A stretch of 64,000 nt of DNA, from contig JADKHW010000008.1 in the NCBI GenBank assembly GCA_016721565.1, positions 1-64,000 on the forward strand. Direction: 5' to 3'. This DNA comes from a bacterium. GTDB lineage: Bacteria > Electryoneota > RPQS01. The notes beneath the pieces are model-generated. The model was not told where the DNA came from and searched no databases. It saw nothing but the letters and a program-made list of their open reading frames with translations. Both the position numbers and the translations under genes were made by a program. Positions 9,635 through 19,724 of this stretch are shown piece after piece; within the stretch, counting starts at the first letter, position 1; every line of letters starts with the position of its first letter.

Positions 9635-12600
9635 TTATTCACTGACCGGCGTGCTCTCACTCGCCGGAGGCGTTAACAAATTTCGATGCGGCAATGCTGC
9701 GCGAATATCGTCGATCCGCTGTCCAACGAAGGACACACCACCCGCTGGACCCGACTGTCCTAACACCAGGCCGTCACTATCCACGGCGAGTACGACGCAA
9801 TAGAATCCAAATTCTGCGGCATTTGGGAAGATCGGAAGCTGAGTGTTGTCAAGCGTCGAACCGCCGTTCAACCAACCCACAGGATAGACTGCGTTCAGGT
9901 TATACGTGTAAATCAAGTTGTACGTCTCCACAGTCAGCGGCTGACCATAGATGTCCGTCACAGCTGGAGACCAGGTCAATTCAAGCGAGAACGGTGCGTC
10001 CGATGCCCACTTAATGACGAGCGAGTCCGGTGATTCTGGAATGCGGTTGCCAATGACGAGGGCATAAGGATTACCGTTCAGGTCTGAACGGTCGTTCTTG
10101 AACACGACGAAGCCGTGACGGCCGCTTTCCGTCGGGGTGAACGTGTAGGATTCATCGACACCGTCGCCGTTCATGTTTTCGAGATGCGTGTAGGCTCGTA
10201 CGACTACCATAGAACATCGACGGATCATAAATTGCAAAGCCCAAGTCACCCGTGCCACGATTGTCGAGCAGAATTGGCATCGGCACACCAGCTGTAAGCT
10301 GTACGTCAAATACGTTTATGATCTCAGAGTTCGGGAATGAAAACGGTCCATAAAAGTGATTCGCCAGTAAGTCCTGAATCCGGTTCGACTGCTGCAGGCG
10401 GTACGTGCTCTGCGACGTGTCATTCGGCCAGGCCGTGTTGTTATGCACTCCGACGTCGAACGTCTCAGTGGCGATCTGCCTGCCGTTCTCAAGTACCCAT
10501 TCTGTATTTCCACCGGCCGACCAGCTATTCACGAGCCTAGTCCCGAATCCCGACGTTGAAGATGTCGCGGGGCGTACAAGAACGCATTGTACTCGTCGTT
10601 AGTCACGTCATTCGGCATCATGCCGACACCGGACCAGAAACCGCCGCCCGTGAAACGGTAACCGTCCACGTTATAGTCAGGGAACAGGATTGACGCAGCG
10701 AGATCGCGCCAGTTGGGCGCGGCGCTCGGGGTGACCACCATCGTGTTGTTGCTCAGAACTTGCGGTGTCCACACGAATTGCTCATCATGCCGGTTGTTGG
10801 TCTCATCCCATTCGGGGCCTTCATTGAGAATGTCAATCACATTCCCGATCTGGTGCCGCCCGCCTGTCACAGTGCCAATGTTACGGTTGCTGCCAAAACT
10901 GGCCGCCCGGGCACAATCGCGCCATTCCACTCGCAAACGTCCCGACAGCTGGGCCGTCTTTGTACACGCGGTCATCAAGTGAGGCGACAGCCGCGCCACA
11001 ACCTTGGTTGAGGGCCAGGATATTCACGTAGTTTGCGGCAGCGTTACCCGTCAAGGTCGCCGGCAGCACAGCGGGCTGACCACCTGCCGCTTGCCGCACG
11101 ACCAGCTGATGTGACCATCCAGCGCCCAAAGTGTGCGTGAAATCAAACCCGGCTTTGCCCAGATACAAGTTGAAGTTCGCCGTCTGATCCCAGTCGGCAT
11201 AGTTGTGTTTATGCACTACAATTGCATGCCATCCAAGCGCGGCCGGAGTCCAACATGAGATCATCTCGCTGCCGCCCGCGCCGTTGGCGTTAGCCTGAAC
11301 GTTGAAGTCGCTGCGGGCGAAATAGTCGTCGTCCGGACCAAGGACTGAGATTACGACGTTGGCATTGCCGCTCGTGACTTCTACCTCGATATTATAGGGT
11401 ACGAGTTCGTTCACGTTGAATTCCCAAACGTCAAACAGCTCGGAAGCTGTCAGCGAGAAGCTGCCGTAGTCTGTGCGGCCGATGCCCGGTGCCGCGAGAA
11501 TCGTCGAGGTCCCGGTTTCGACGCGATAATCCGCCGTCCGTCATCCATGTTGACAACGGAACCCAACAGCTCCACGCTCTGACCAAGGACATTCGCGTTT
11601 ACGCCGACAAAGTCCGAGAACGTGATATAGCTCGACTGCTGCTCGTAAGTATCAAAACCGTTAGTCGAAGTGATGGCTTCGCTGTAAACCCGAGCATCAT
11701 AGTCCGCTGTGGACGTCTCAGCCATGACCATCAGAATATCCCACCACCCGTCGTTTTGGAATTGCGTTCCGTTATAACCGTCACAATTCGGATTCACAAA
11801 GCCCTCGGACACCTGATCCGTCACGAAGTCAATCGGCGGTTGCGACAGCGTCAGCACGCTACCGTTCGCGAGTTGACGGCCGTTCCACACATAGTGTCCG
11901 TACCAACTGTTGTCATTCTCGTCCCACTCGTCCACTTCAGCGAGTGGATCGGCGGTCAATCGCGCGAAGTGGCGACCACCTCGAGTGGCAACTCCTGCAT
12001 TGATGCCGTACGTGCGTTCGAGCGGCGACAGCGTATCATCGCTCTCTTGCCAACCGGCCACGAACGCATCATCAATGTAAACCCGGTACTTTGCAGGCGT
12101 CGCCCAGCCCAGTGGACGGTCGTTCTCGATCGACGCGTTCCAATAGGTGGTCGAAGGGGCAGGATTAAGCGTCGAACTCAGGATGCAATCATCTCCTGTC
12201 GCGTCATTCGTTGTGCGCGGTACCATCGGACTGCTCCAGCCTGTCCGCTGATCCGGGTTCATGTCCGGAGCCAGTATGCCTTGCAAATTCGGCATGACGC
12301 CGATATTGCCGGGCGTCACGTTGCCCGGAGCCGTACCGAAGTCATTCAGGTAACTGCGCATCAGCGATGTGGAAATCGTCGTGCCGTAGTAATTGCGGTA
12401 AATGTTGTGCACGACGCCCGCGCAACCGGCTACGGTTGGCGATGCATTGGAGGTGCCGCTAAAGGACGAAGTGTACCATTCATTTGCCGATGTTGGCGTG
12501 AAGCCTGGATCACCGTCGTTGCCGTAACCGAGCGTAAAGCTGCCGTCGCCCCAAGCGTTCAGGTCGCAGCGCTCCCCCCAGTTCGTAAAGCAAGAGGCAT

Positions 12601-13800
12601 CATGGTCGCCAGTCGAATTAATGGCCGAAACGTAGTTCGAACCAGTGTCGGTCGAATTGCGGAATGTCGTGCCGAACGTTGCATGGTCGAGGTTAACACA
12701 ACCGTTGCCTGCGGCAAGGAAGTAGTGGATTCCATCGGCAACGCCGGCCTCAATGGCGACTTTGACCGCCGCGTCATATTCGGGGTTCACCAAACCGTTC
12801 TGGCTCGGATTGCAGGGACAGCTTTGGCCCGGAGGTAGCGGATCTGGCACCGTACCCCCACGATGAGTTCGTCAACTCACCGGCCAATAATTGGCCATTC
12901 GCGAGATCATAGATATCTGCGACCGAACCGTAGCTGCCGGAGTTCCGCTGGTAAAGACGCATCTGTTGATCCGCGAGGAAGCCCAAGACGCCCACACCAT
13001 TCGCGTCGCAGCCGCCCAACACACCTGTTACGGCCGTGCCGTGGTCGTTGTCGGAGTCGGGCGTGCCGAGCGTGGCTACCACGGGATTAGCAATGTCTTC
13101 GTGCCCGGTCTGCATGCCGCGCTCGGAAGATGCCCGTCCAGCGTCGACGGACCGTTTACGACATCATCAATGTGCTCCGCCAGCACCCACCGAGGTCCAC
13201 GCCCAAAGGCGCCGGATCGTGATAGGTTTGTTCAGGGCGGAAGTTCGGGGTCGTATTACCAACGTCTGTGCACGTCAGATCAACCGGAATCGGTTCAAAG
13301 TAAGCGGTCTCAACCTCCGGCGCGCGCAAGATCTCGTCGATCAAGTCGCGCGGGCTGGTAGCAGCGTTCTCCATTTCGAAACAGTAGAAGCTGAACAGGT
13401 CAACGAGATCGCGGCCCGACTGTTTCTCGATGCGGACCAAATTGGCCGTGTACTCTTCTTCAGTCTTATTGAAGATAATGACGCGCGGCTTGATTTCAGG
13501 ATGCCGCGACAGAAAACCTTTTGTGAAACTGATGTCGCGATCGGTCAACGACACCATCTCGCCATTGCGAATGCGCACTGTGTCTTCATCGAAGAATTTT
13601 ACCATCAAATGGTCAAGGTGTCGCCGTTGAGGGTCAACGCCTTCCGCCCAGAGGTACTTCTCGAACACGATGCGCTTCGTAAAGTCGCGCTCCGCTTGCT
13701 CAATCTGGTATTCGGAATCATCCACGAACACCGCCACCGCGGGTTCGGCATACGCCGCCGCCGCCAGAACGAATAGGGAAAACAGCAATAGCTTCTTCAC
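9635..13800 (-). pseudogene. Large secreted subtilisin-like (S8) protease broken into at least seven frames
   Basis: A GTG at 13800 starts a signal peptide (KKLLLFSLFVLAAAAYA). The N-terminal region continues to about 13156. The S8 catalytic domain then follows in other frames: GHEDIANP and the active His in DNDHGTAVTGV (about 13050), the oxyanion Asn in LAAGNG and the active Ser in SGTSNASPTVAG (about 12460). C-terminal to it are repeats with DEWDENDNSW and EWDETNN, as in CARDB-type domains, and a final Fn3-like segment (LELTWSPAV) ending at 9635. Pieces are 13800-13156, 13115-12774, 12850-11450, 11414-10881, 10999-10529, 10532-10152 and 10309-9635. Joined, they would give about 1,390 residues. 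Whether this is true decay or indel-rich assembly is open; the pieces themselves have few internal stops. Confidence 0.85.
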
Positions 13801-14272
13801 TTCGCGCCTCGTTCGTCTCCGCGCCGCTGACCGGATCACGATTCACCGTGACGCGCTGCGCGGGCTGCGGGTTGTTCATGGCGTCTATCGTGGCCTGCAC
13901 GCGCTCCGCAGCTGCCGTGTTATTGTGCTCCGTGGCGTACTGAAGTGCCACCTGCAGACGCTCGGCCTGAAGCTGCTGCTTCAAAGCGATTGCCTGCGCC
14001 TCGATCTGTTCCTGCTGTTCCGGTGCAGCCAGGCCGACTTGCCCAGCGAGTTCATCGATCATGGCGCGATAGCGATCCTCGAGCGCCTGGAAGACCGGCT
14101 CCAAGCGAGTTACCGTCTCTTCGTCGAAGACCTCCATCATGATAGACTGCGATTCCGTCGCTTTGGGCGGCGTATTCACGATGATTGCGTCGTCCACGCG
14201 CTCGCCCTTTACCACCGGTTGTTGAGCCAGCAACAAGGCGGGCAGAGTTAAAAGGAGTAGAATGCACTTCAT
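13718..14272 (-). CDS. Secreted coiled-coil protein, hypothetical
   Basis: 184 residues starting with a signal peptide (MKCILLLLTLPALLLAQ). A long Gln/Glu/Ala-rich helical part follows (about 50-130, EQQEQIEAQAIALKQQL), as in periplasmic coiled-coil proteins. The last 25 or so residues (SGGGGVCRTRGGG) look unnatural and overlap the protease start at 13800 by about 80 bases, so the real stop may lie earlier behind a missed frameshift. Its position directly upstream of the protease suggests co-transcription. I do not recognise a family; a helper or inhibitor of the protease is only speculation. Confidence 0.6.
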   Translation of the reverse strand: MKCILLLLTLPALLLAQQPVVKGERVDDAIIVNTPPKATESQSIMMEVFDEETVTRLEPVFQALEDRYRAMIDELAGQVGLAAPEQQEQIEAQAIALKQQLQAERLQVALQYATEHNNTAAAERVQATIDAMNNPQPAQRVTVNRDPVSGAETNEARSEEAIAVFPIRSGGGGVCRTRGGGVRG

Positions 14273-14304
14273 GCTATCTGCCCTCCCGCGTGCTCGCGCA
14301 CTTT

Positions 14305-14670
14305 TCAGTTTCCAACTTGAATCTGGCGCGGCGTTGGCGCGAGCATCTGCTCCAGATTCGCCACCGCACGGTTCTTAAGCTCCGTGTTGCCTGTCAAGTC
14401 ATAGTACTGCACCATGAGCTCGAGCAATTGGATTTCGTACGAAACCTGAGTCGCTGCGTACGTGGCCTCGAGTGCCGTCCGTTCCGAAGGAAGTGCAGCG
14501 GCGTATTCAGCATTCAATCCGGCCAACACCTGGTCCCGTTCGAGCAGCAGGTCGCGCATCTGCTCATCCAACAATTTCACAGTCGACGGAGAGCCTTCCG
14601 ATTGTGGTTCCGCGGCAATCGCCGCGACGGCAAGACTCAATATAGCTGCCGTAATTATCATCCATTTCAT
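14305..14670 (-). CDS. Secreted coiled-coil protein, hypothetical
   Basis: Starts at the ATG at 14670, preceded by a good ribosome site (GGGAGGCAAATT), which fits better than the ATG at 14697. 121 residues: signal peptide MKWMIITAAILSLAVAAIAA, then an almost wholly helical part (LLLERDQVLAGLNAEYAAAL, LLELMVQYYDLTGNTEL). It is similar in build to the next gene downstream (14272-13718) and probably first in the same transcription unit leading into the protease. Function unknown. Confidence 0.7.
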   Translation of the reverse strand: MKWMIITAAILSLAVAAIAAEPQSEGSPSTVKLLDEQMRDLLLERDQVLAGLNAEYAAALPSERTALEATYAATQVSYEIQLLELMVQYYDLTGNTELKNRAVANLEQMLAPTPRQIQVGN

Positions 14671-14990
14671 AATTTGCCTCCCTTTGGCATGGTACATCCC
14701 AAATCACGCAATCAAGCACTATAGCGGGATTATTAGATAAAATAGACAAAAACCGTACAGCCGTCAACATGTCACACCAAAGTTCATCAAACTATTATAT
14801 GGTGTTTCGAGACCTAATTCTATTAATAACGATATTATTTGGTGGTTGGCTTGCTCTCGTCCGGATTAGCCTCCGAAAAAGCTACTTTTCGGTAGAATCG
14901 AGCAGGAATTTGCCAACTTCCCAAATAATACTGTCCCCTACAGGATAACTTGAACCAAGGCATAGTCGGACAGCCACCTCGTTTCTTCTT
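14671..14990. other. Intergenic stretch before tRNA-Asp fragment 3
   Basis: AT-rich, presumably with the promoter of the secreted-protein unit (minus strand). One hairpin, CCGAAAA (14873-14879) with TTTTCGG (14886-14892). No integrase remnant is visible here, unlike at the comparable position near 9,260. Confidence 0.4.
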
Positions 14991-15125
14991 TTTAGCGGGG
15001 CCGACGGGACCCGAACCCGCGACCTCCGGCGTGACAGTCCTAGCATGTATGTGCTGTTAAATCATTTATTTAACTCGTCGGCGGATTCAAATGACGCCAT
15101 GTGTGTACAGTTTGATCGGTGCAAG
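14991..15125 (-). repeat. tRNA-Asp 3'-half fragment plus conserved island-end sequence, copy 3
   Basis: Bases 14996-15037 match the 3' half of tRNA-Asp (35045 to about 35086) with a single change in the T-arm region, including the adjoining TTTTTAGC downstream of the gene. After GTGACAG the sequence leaves the tRNA and follows the shared flank (15038-15125: AGCATGTATGTGCTG, a near-palindrome around 15057-15073, then CAGTTTGATCGGTGCA). This is the best preserved of the three copies. Together with the intact tRNA-Asp it brackets the 20-kb nitrate-respiration block as direct repeats. Confidence 0.85.
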
Positions 15126-15269
15126 CGACGCCAAGTGAAATCAATTGAATGCCAAGGACAGGTCCACAAGTTAGCTTGTGACAAATTTGTGCTGCCCACC
15201 TACATCCTCTTGCAAACATCCGGATCCTCTTGGGCCAAATGCGTTGACGGAATACAGAGAAGATGAGTC

Positions 15270-15974
15270 TCAGTTGCTCGTTCCTGCCAACGCTCTCGGG
15301 AAGAGAATATTGTTTTCTTTATGAATGTGCCAATGCAAGTCACGCTCGAGTTCTTCGAGCCCGGCGAATAATCCACGATACGTGTTGCAAGCTCCATCAG
15401 GTGGTGTATAGTTGTTGGTCAAACTACGTAGTTTCTCAAGTTCGGCTCCAACGGCCGCGTGCTCCGCTTCCATGACGCTAACCGGTCCGAAGAGTTGCGC
15501 AGCCGCAGCGGGAGGGATTGTACCTTGTTCGAGCCGCTTGATGGCTGGGAAGAGAATATTTTCTTCCTTGTACATGTGTGAATCCAACTCCTGAAAAATG
15601 CCTGCAAAGGTTTGCAAGACGTTGAGAAGCTCTGGGTGACTCTCGCCATGGACATTGTAGACTTTTTCGGCCATTTCCCCAAGATGCGGCAGTGCGTTGC
15701 GCAAGTATTCATGATGCTGATTCAATATATTATCTACCAACGCGGACATAGTTGCTTTTGTCCAGTCGGGCTCAGAGTTTACATCTGCTCGGCTATCCTG
15801 ATTTACAATTTCCGAAAGAATGATTTGCGGATCTACATTCTTCGCTACGCATGCCTGACCAAGCGGCTGTGCACCACCGCAGCAATAGTCAATTTGAAAG
15901 CGCTGAAAAATATGCGCGCGATCCGGTTTGTCAACGACTAATTGGCCGACTGGTGTTTCAAGTAGAATACTCAT
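15270..15974 (-). CDS. ytfE: Iron-sulfur cluster repair protein RIC (YtfE/ScdA/DnrN family)
   Basis: 234 residues from the ATG at 15974 (MSILLETPVGQLVV). A longer frame to 16040 exists but adds a non-conserved leader. The N-terminal ScdA domain shows QRFQIDYCCGG. The C-terminal hemerythrin-like domain has the expected His/Glu ligands: NQHHEYL, DSHMYKEENILFP, EAEHAAVG and HWHIHKENNILFP. The family carries a di-iron centre and helps restore Fe-S clusters damaged by nitric oxide. As last gene of the nitrate operon, 34 bases after narK2, it fits protection against NO formed during nitrate/nitrite respiration. Confidence 0.93.
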   Translation of the reverse strand: MSILLETPVGQLVVDKPDRAHIFQRFQIDYCCGGAQPLGQACVAKNVDPQIILSEIVNQDSRADVNSEPDWTKATMSALVDNILNQHHEYLRNALPHLGEMAEKVYNVHGESHPELLNVLQTFAGIFQELDSHMYKEENILFPAIKRLEQGTIPPAAAAQLFGPVSVMEAEHAAVGAELEKLRSLTNNYTPPDGACNTYRGLFAGLEELERDLHWHIHKENNILFPRALAGTSN

Positions 15975-16008
15975 AGTGATGTTAGACGTTATTGTTTTGT
16001 GTGAAAAA

Positions 16009-17574
16009 TTAACACTTGATCTCTGCGTTTTTGCGGGCATAGAACCACCAATTCACTGCCAGACAACTGACATAGTAGAGTGCGAACCCGTAAAGCGCGT
16101 ACTCTGGGTGCCCGGCTTGAATTTGCGTCCCGAATACTTTGGGGATAATGAATGCGCCGTATGCTGCAATTGCCGATGTCCAGCCTAATACCGGCCCTGC
16201 AAGTTTAGAATCGAAAATGATGGGGATCATTCTGAATGTCGAACCGTTTCCAATACCGGTCGTAATGAACAACAGCAGAAAGAGCAACAGGAACGGGACG
16301 AAGAATACTTCCGGAGTCGGAGAGTTGCTGGCAGCCTTGATATTATATGCGACGCCTAACGCCGCGGCGATCACAATCACGGTGTCCCATTGCGTGACAC
16401 GCGCACCGCCGAACTTATCGGAGAGCCAACCGCCAACCGGACGAATCAAAGAACCAACCAACGGCCCAAGCCATGCGTATGCAAAGGGGTTTGGCGCGTG
16501 AGGATTGGCGCTTCCGTCTGGAAGTGAGCCAAAAACATCTTGGATGAGCTTTGGAAAGGCCGCTGAATACCCGATGAATGAACCAAAGGTCATGACATAA
16601 AGCCAGGTCATAACCCAGTTGTGCTTCTCTTTGAAGATTGCGAACTGATTGCTCAAATTCTGGCGAATCTTTACAGGCGACAAATACCTAATCAGGATTA
16701 GCGTCAACACGATGGTAATCGGTAAGACAACCCACATATTGACTTTGAGCGCGACCAATAGATACAGTCCTAATGCTGATCCTGCAAAACCCAGTATTGT
16801 TAGATAGAGCATTTTCGCAATTGCGGCTGCCGAAGAACCGACACTGTGGATTGCAAGGTTATTCATAAGCAACCAGGCAAGGATCGCCAAAACGGCAAGG
16901 ATGGGCACCCAAACGAATCCGCCGTTTTGAATCCAGACCAATGTGCCTGCGGGTTGCGCCCCAACTGCGGTAGCAGTCTTCCAAGCATTTCCACCAAAAG
17001 CGCCGAACGCACCAAATGTCATTATGAACGGCAACAAGACTTGCATGATGCTGACGCCCAGATTACCTAATCCGGCGTTCAACCCCAATGCTGTGCCTTG
17101 GATGCGCTTGGGAAAAAACAGACTGATGTTGGACATCGATGACGCAAAGGCTCCACCGCCGATTCCTGACAATGCAGACAGGATTACAAAAGTGGAGTAT
17201 GATGTTCCGGGTGCGCGCAGCGCCAAACCGAGGCCGAGCGCTGGCAGCACTAGCAGGGCGGTCGTAACCGCAATTACATTGCGGCCTCCGCTTAACGCGA
17301 CAAAGAAAGAGTTGGGGATACGCAGCGTCGCGCCGGTCAATCCGGCGATAGAAATCAGCGTATAAAGCATTGCCTTATTCTTGGCCGGATCAGGATCAAA
17401 CTGAAACCCAAGTTCTTGCATTTTGGTCGTAATGATTGACCAAAACATCCAGACGGCAAATCCGCACAACAGACATGGTATCGAAATCCACAGATTGCGA
17501 TAGGCCGTACGCCTGCCTTCACGCTCCCAGAACGTTTGGTCTTCAACGTTCCAATGAATTAATGTCTGAGCCAT
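16009..17574 (-). CDS. narK2: Nitrate/nitrite transporter, NarK2-like
   Basis: 521-residue major facilitator protein with about 12 membrane helices. The N-terminus WNVEDQTFWEREGRRTAYRN is typical of NarK-type nitrate/nitrite carriers. The conserved Gly/Asn-rich signature appears as GLNAGLGNLGVSIMQ, and a second one as FITTGIGNGSTFRMIP. It probably imports nitrate and/or exports nitrite across the cytoplasmic membrane for the cytoplasmic NarG. It follows narK1 by 18 bases. Two carriers of different type side by side are usual in nitrate respirers. The division of labour between the two is inferred from family knowledge only. Confidence 0.9.
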   Translation of the reverse strand: MAQTLIHWNVEDQTFWEREGRRTAYRNLWISIPCLLCGFAVWMFWSIITTKMQELGFQFDPDPAKNKAMLYTLISIAGLTGATLRIPNSFFVALSGGRNVIAVTTALLVLPALGLGLALRAPGTSYSTFVILSALSGIGGGAFASSMSNISLFFPKRIQGTALGLNAGLGNLGVSIMQVLLPFIMTFGAFGAFGGNAWKTATAVGAQPAGTLVWIQNGGFVWVPILAVLAILAWLLMNNLAIHSVGSSAAAIAKMLYLTILGFAGSALGLYLLVALKVNMWVVLPITIVLTLILIRYLSPVKIRQNLSNQFAIFKEKHNWVMTWLYVMTFGSFIGYSAAFPKLIQDVFGSLPDGSANPHAPNPFAYAWLGPLVGSLIRPVGGWLSDKFGGARVTQWDTVIVIAAALGVAYNIKAASNSPTPEVFFVPFLLLFLLLFITTGIGNGSTFRMIPIIFDSKLAGPVLGWTSAIAAYGAFIIPKVFGTQIQAGHPEYALYGFALYYVSCLAVNWWFYARKNAEIKC

Positions 17575-17592
17575 TTACGTATCCGGGTTGGT

Positions 17593-19113
17593 TTAGGCAG
17601 GCGTTGATTCGATAGGATGATCATGCCGATCTTCAATGTGGCGCATTAGCACCGGTGCATTCTTGTGCATCATCTTCTGCACAACATAGTGCATCCAAAT
17701 TAAACAAATGAATGAAAGCACCGCGAGAAATATCCACAGCGTGGTCCAGATCCCAGTCCATTTGAGCATATAGCCAAACAAGATTGGACATACAAATCCA
17801 CCCAAGTCCCCGACAACGCCCACAATCCCGCCAACCACGCCAATCTGGTCGGGATAGTAATCGGGAATATGACGGTACACCGCCGCTTTGCCAATACCCA
17901 TCATGATTCCAACGACAAAGACAAGGAAAGTGAATATCCAAATGTTTGCCTGAAAGAACAGATGCGTAATACCGCGGGCCAGTAGCTGCTTCTTGACGAT
18001 CTTGTCACCGACTGAAACAACCGGACTGTGCCAGAATTCACCTGAGGGAAAGACGAGAAATGTATTGTCTTGATTTTTGCGCCACGCCGCTGGCTCGGGG
18101 CGAATTTTGTATTCGCGTTGATCAATGCGAACAAGCGTATCGGATACAAACGTGACGGTACCTGCTCTTGCCGCCGTCACCCCTGAACCAGGGGATTCTA
18201 TGTCCATGCGCGGAACACAAAGTAATGCGCAGCCGAATAAACAACAGCCTAACACCCAATACATGATGCGACGCGCACCAAACTTGTCCGACATCCAGCC
18301 GCCCAACGCGCGAATCACTCCGGAGGGAAGGCTGAAGATTGAGGCCATGAGACCTGCTGAGGCAACACTCATGGTATAAACGTTCACGTAGTATGGAACA
18401 AGCCACTGTGCTAAGGCAACGAAAGCTCCGAAGACCAGGAAGTAATAGAGTCCAAATCGCCAAACGCGCACGTATTTCAACGGTTCGAGTCGCTGCTTAA
18501 GCGTCAATCCTGCCGAGTGCGCGATCTTCTTCTCGTAAGTCAGAAAGTAGAATATGATTGCCATAACAACAAGGGCAGCCGCATAAATCTTGGGCAGCGT
18601 GCGCCAGCCGTCAACGTTAGCACCGTTGTCTGTCAACCATTTGAGTAAGACTGGTGCGCCCATACTGGTCAATGCGGCACCTGCATTACCGACTCCGAAG
18701 ATGCCAAGCGCGGTTCCTTGTCGCTCTTTGGGAAACCATACCGAAGTATAAGCAATACCGACAGCGAACGCAGCCCCTGTAAGTCCAAATCCTAAGCTTG
18801 CAAAGACAAACTGATAGTACTCGTTAGCCGCACCCGTCATGAACATCGGAATAGCGGAGATGAGCATCAGAATTGTGTAAACTCTTCTACCACCGTATTT
18901 GTCCGTCAGAACGCCTACGGGCAGCCGCATTAGCGATCCCGTTAACACTGGGATACCGATTAACCAACCCATCTGTGCTTTGTCCCAAAGGAAGATGTCG
19001 TTGTCCACAAGATAAGTGATCAGAACACCGTTCATCATCCATCCGGCGAAGCAGATGGTGAAGGCCAGTGTGTTCAGGATGAGGACCTGAATTGCTCGTC
19101 TGCGATCTTGCAC
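17593..19113 (-). CDS. narK1: Nitrate transporter, NarK1-like, with a periplasmic insertion
   Basis: 506-residue major facilitator protein. Signatures are GVGNAGAALTSMGAP in helix 5 and the GGWMSDKFGARR loop between helices 8 and 9. Between helix 9 (ends about residue 300) and helix 10 (starts about 385) there is an extra hydrophilic piece of roughly 80 residues (GTVTFVSDTLVRIDQREYKI, WHSPVVSVGDKIVKKQLLAR). By the usual topology this faces the periplasm. NarK1-type carriers are thought to be nitrate/proton symporters. The gene sits 18 bases after the cytochrome c gene and 18 before narK2. Confidence 0.9.
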   Translation of the reverse strand: MQDRRRAIQVLILNTLAFTICFAGWMMNGVLITYLVDNDIFLWDKAQMGWLIGIPVLTGSLMRLPVGVLTDKYGGRRVYTILMLISAIPMFMTGAANEYYQFVFASLGFGLTGAAFAVGIAYTSVWFPKERQGTALGIFGVGNAGAALTSMGAPVLLKWLTDNGANVDGWRTLPKIYAAALVVMAIIFYFLTYEKKIAHSAGLTLKQRLEPLKYVRVWRFGLYYFLVFGAFVALAQWLVPYYVNVYTMSVASAGLMASIFSLPSGVIRALGGWMSDKFGARRIMYWVLGCCLFGCALLCVPRMDIESPGSGVTAARAGTVTFVSDTLVRIDQREYKIRPEPAAWRKNQDNTFLVFPSGEFWHSPVVSVGDKIVKKQLLARGITHLFFQANIWIFTFLVFVVGIMMGIGKAAVYRHIPDYYPDQIGVVGGIVGVVGDLGGFVCPILFGYMLKWTGIWTTLWIFLAVLSFICLIWMHYVVQKMMHKNAPVLMRHIEDRHDHPIESTPA

Positions 19114-19131
19114 GATTATCCCTCTATTTGC

Positions 19132-19719
19132 TTATGGATAACGTTCAACGGACGATTTCGTGTTTGAGCTGGCGGCAAAGCCATTTAACAGATGGCTGAA
19201 TCCATAGAATCCGGCGATGGTAGCCAACACAATCAGAATGACATGCAGTCTAAATGTCTTCAAATTGTGCAGGAACAGCTTCATGGGATTGCCGTGAACA
19301 TTGTTCAGTGTATGAGTACCTTCCAAGTACTCTTGAGCATCTGCAATTCCATCGCTGTCGAGATCACTCTGATATCCATACACCTCAGCCAATTGCTCAG
19401 GATGTGCACGCAGTTCAAGAAACTTAGTTTTTCCGATAACGGTAATTATGTTGTTTCCAAACGCATTCAGAATGGGGCTCTGTATTGGCACTCCGGGAGC
19501 GAATGCACTGCGCGCAGCATTCAGCTTGTTCAACTCGTCAGGCGTTAAACTTCCGATTTGCCCACGAGACGCTCCTTCGGGGCCATCGCCATTGGCGTGA
19601 CACATCGCACAGTTTATTGGTCTTCCAGAGTTGTTCTGCGAGAATCGTTGGAACTCCGGATAAGCAAAACTACTTCCGGCGATCAGAAATGTGAGCAACA
19701 AGAGAAAAGTGTTCAGCAT
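19132..19719 (-). CDS. Membrane-anchored monohaem cytochrome c
   Basis: 195 residues from the ATG at 19719, which begins a signal peptide (MLNTFLLLLTFLIAGSSFA). The frame is open further upstream, but that overlaps cytochrome b and lacks a signal. One haem site, NCAMCHANG, near residue 45. A Ca-binding-like loop DLDSDGIADAQEYLEGT lies near 130, and a C-terminal membrane helix (LHVILIVLATIAGFYGFSHLL) anchors it. It starts 5 bases after the cytochrome b gene, so it probably accepts electrons from the Rieske/cytochrome b unit. Confidence 0.88.
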   Translation of the reverse strand: MLNTFLLLLTFLIAGSSFAYPEFQRFSQNNSGRPINCAMCHANGDGPEGASRGQIGSLTPDELNKLNAARSAFAPGVPIQSPILNAFGNNIITVIGKTKFLELRAHPEQLAEVYGYQSDLDSDGIADAQEYLEGTHTLNNVHGNPMKLFLHNLKTFRLHVILIVLATIAGFYGFSHLLNGFAASSNTKSSVERYP

Positions 19720-19724
19720 GTTCT

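Noticed and set aside
11489..12838. 449-codon plus-strand open frame
   Set aside because: It is antisense to the best-preserved part of the subtilisin-like protease, is Arg-rich with no motif, and arises from the GC-rich codon pattern of the opposite strand.
9635..13800. Type IX secretion sorting domain on the proteases
   Set aside because: Neither this protein nor the one at 56550-59963 ends in a recognisable sorting domain with the usual Gly/Lys-rich close.
13036..14251. Two long plus-strand frames (246 and 193 codons)
   Set aside because: They mirror the protease N-terminus and the coiled-coil gene; no start site signal, and composition typical of shadow frames.
14996..15037. Separate tRNA pseudogene unrelated to integration
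   Set aside because: The fragment is always the same 3' half, always cut at the anticodon loop and always followed by the same flank, which simple tRNA decay would not give.
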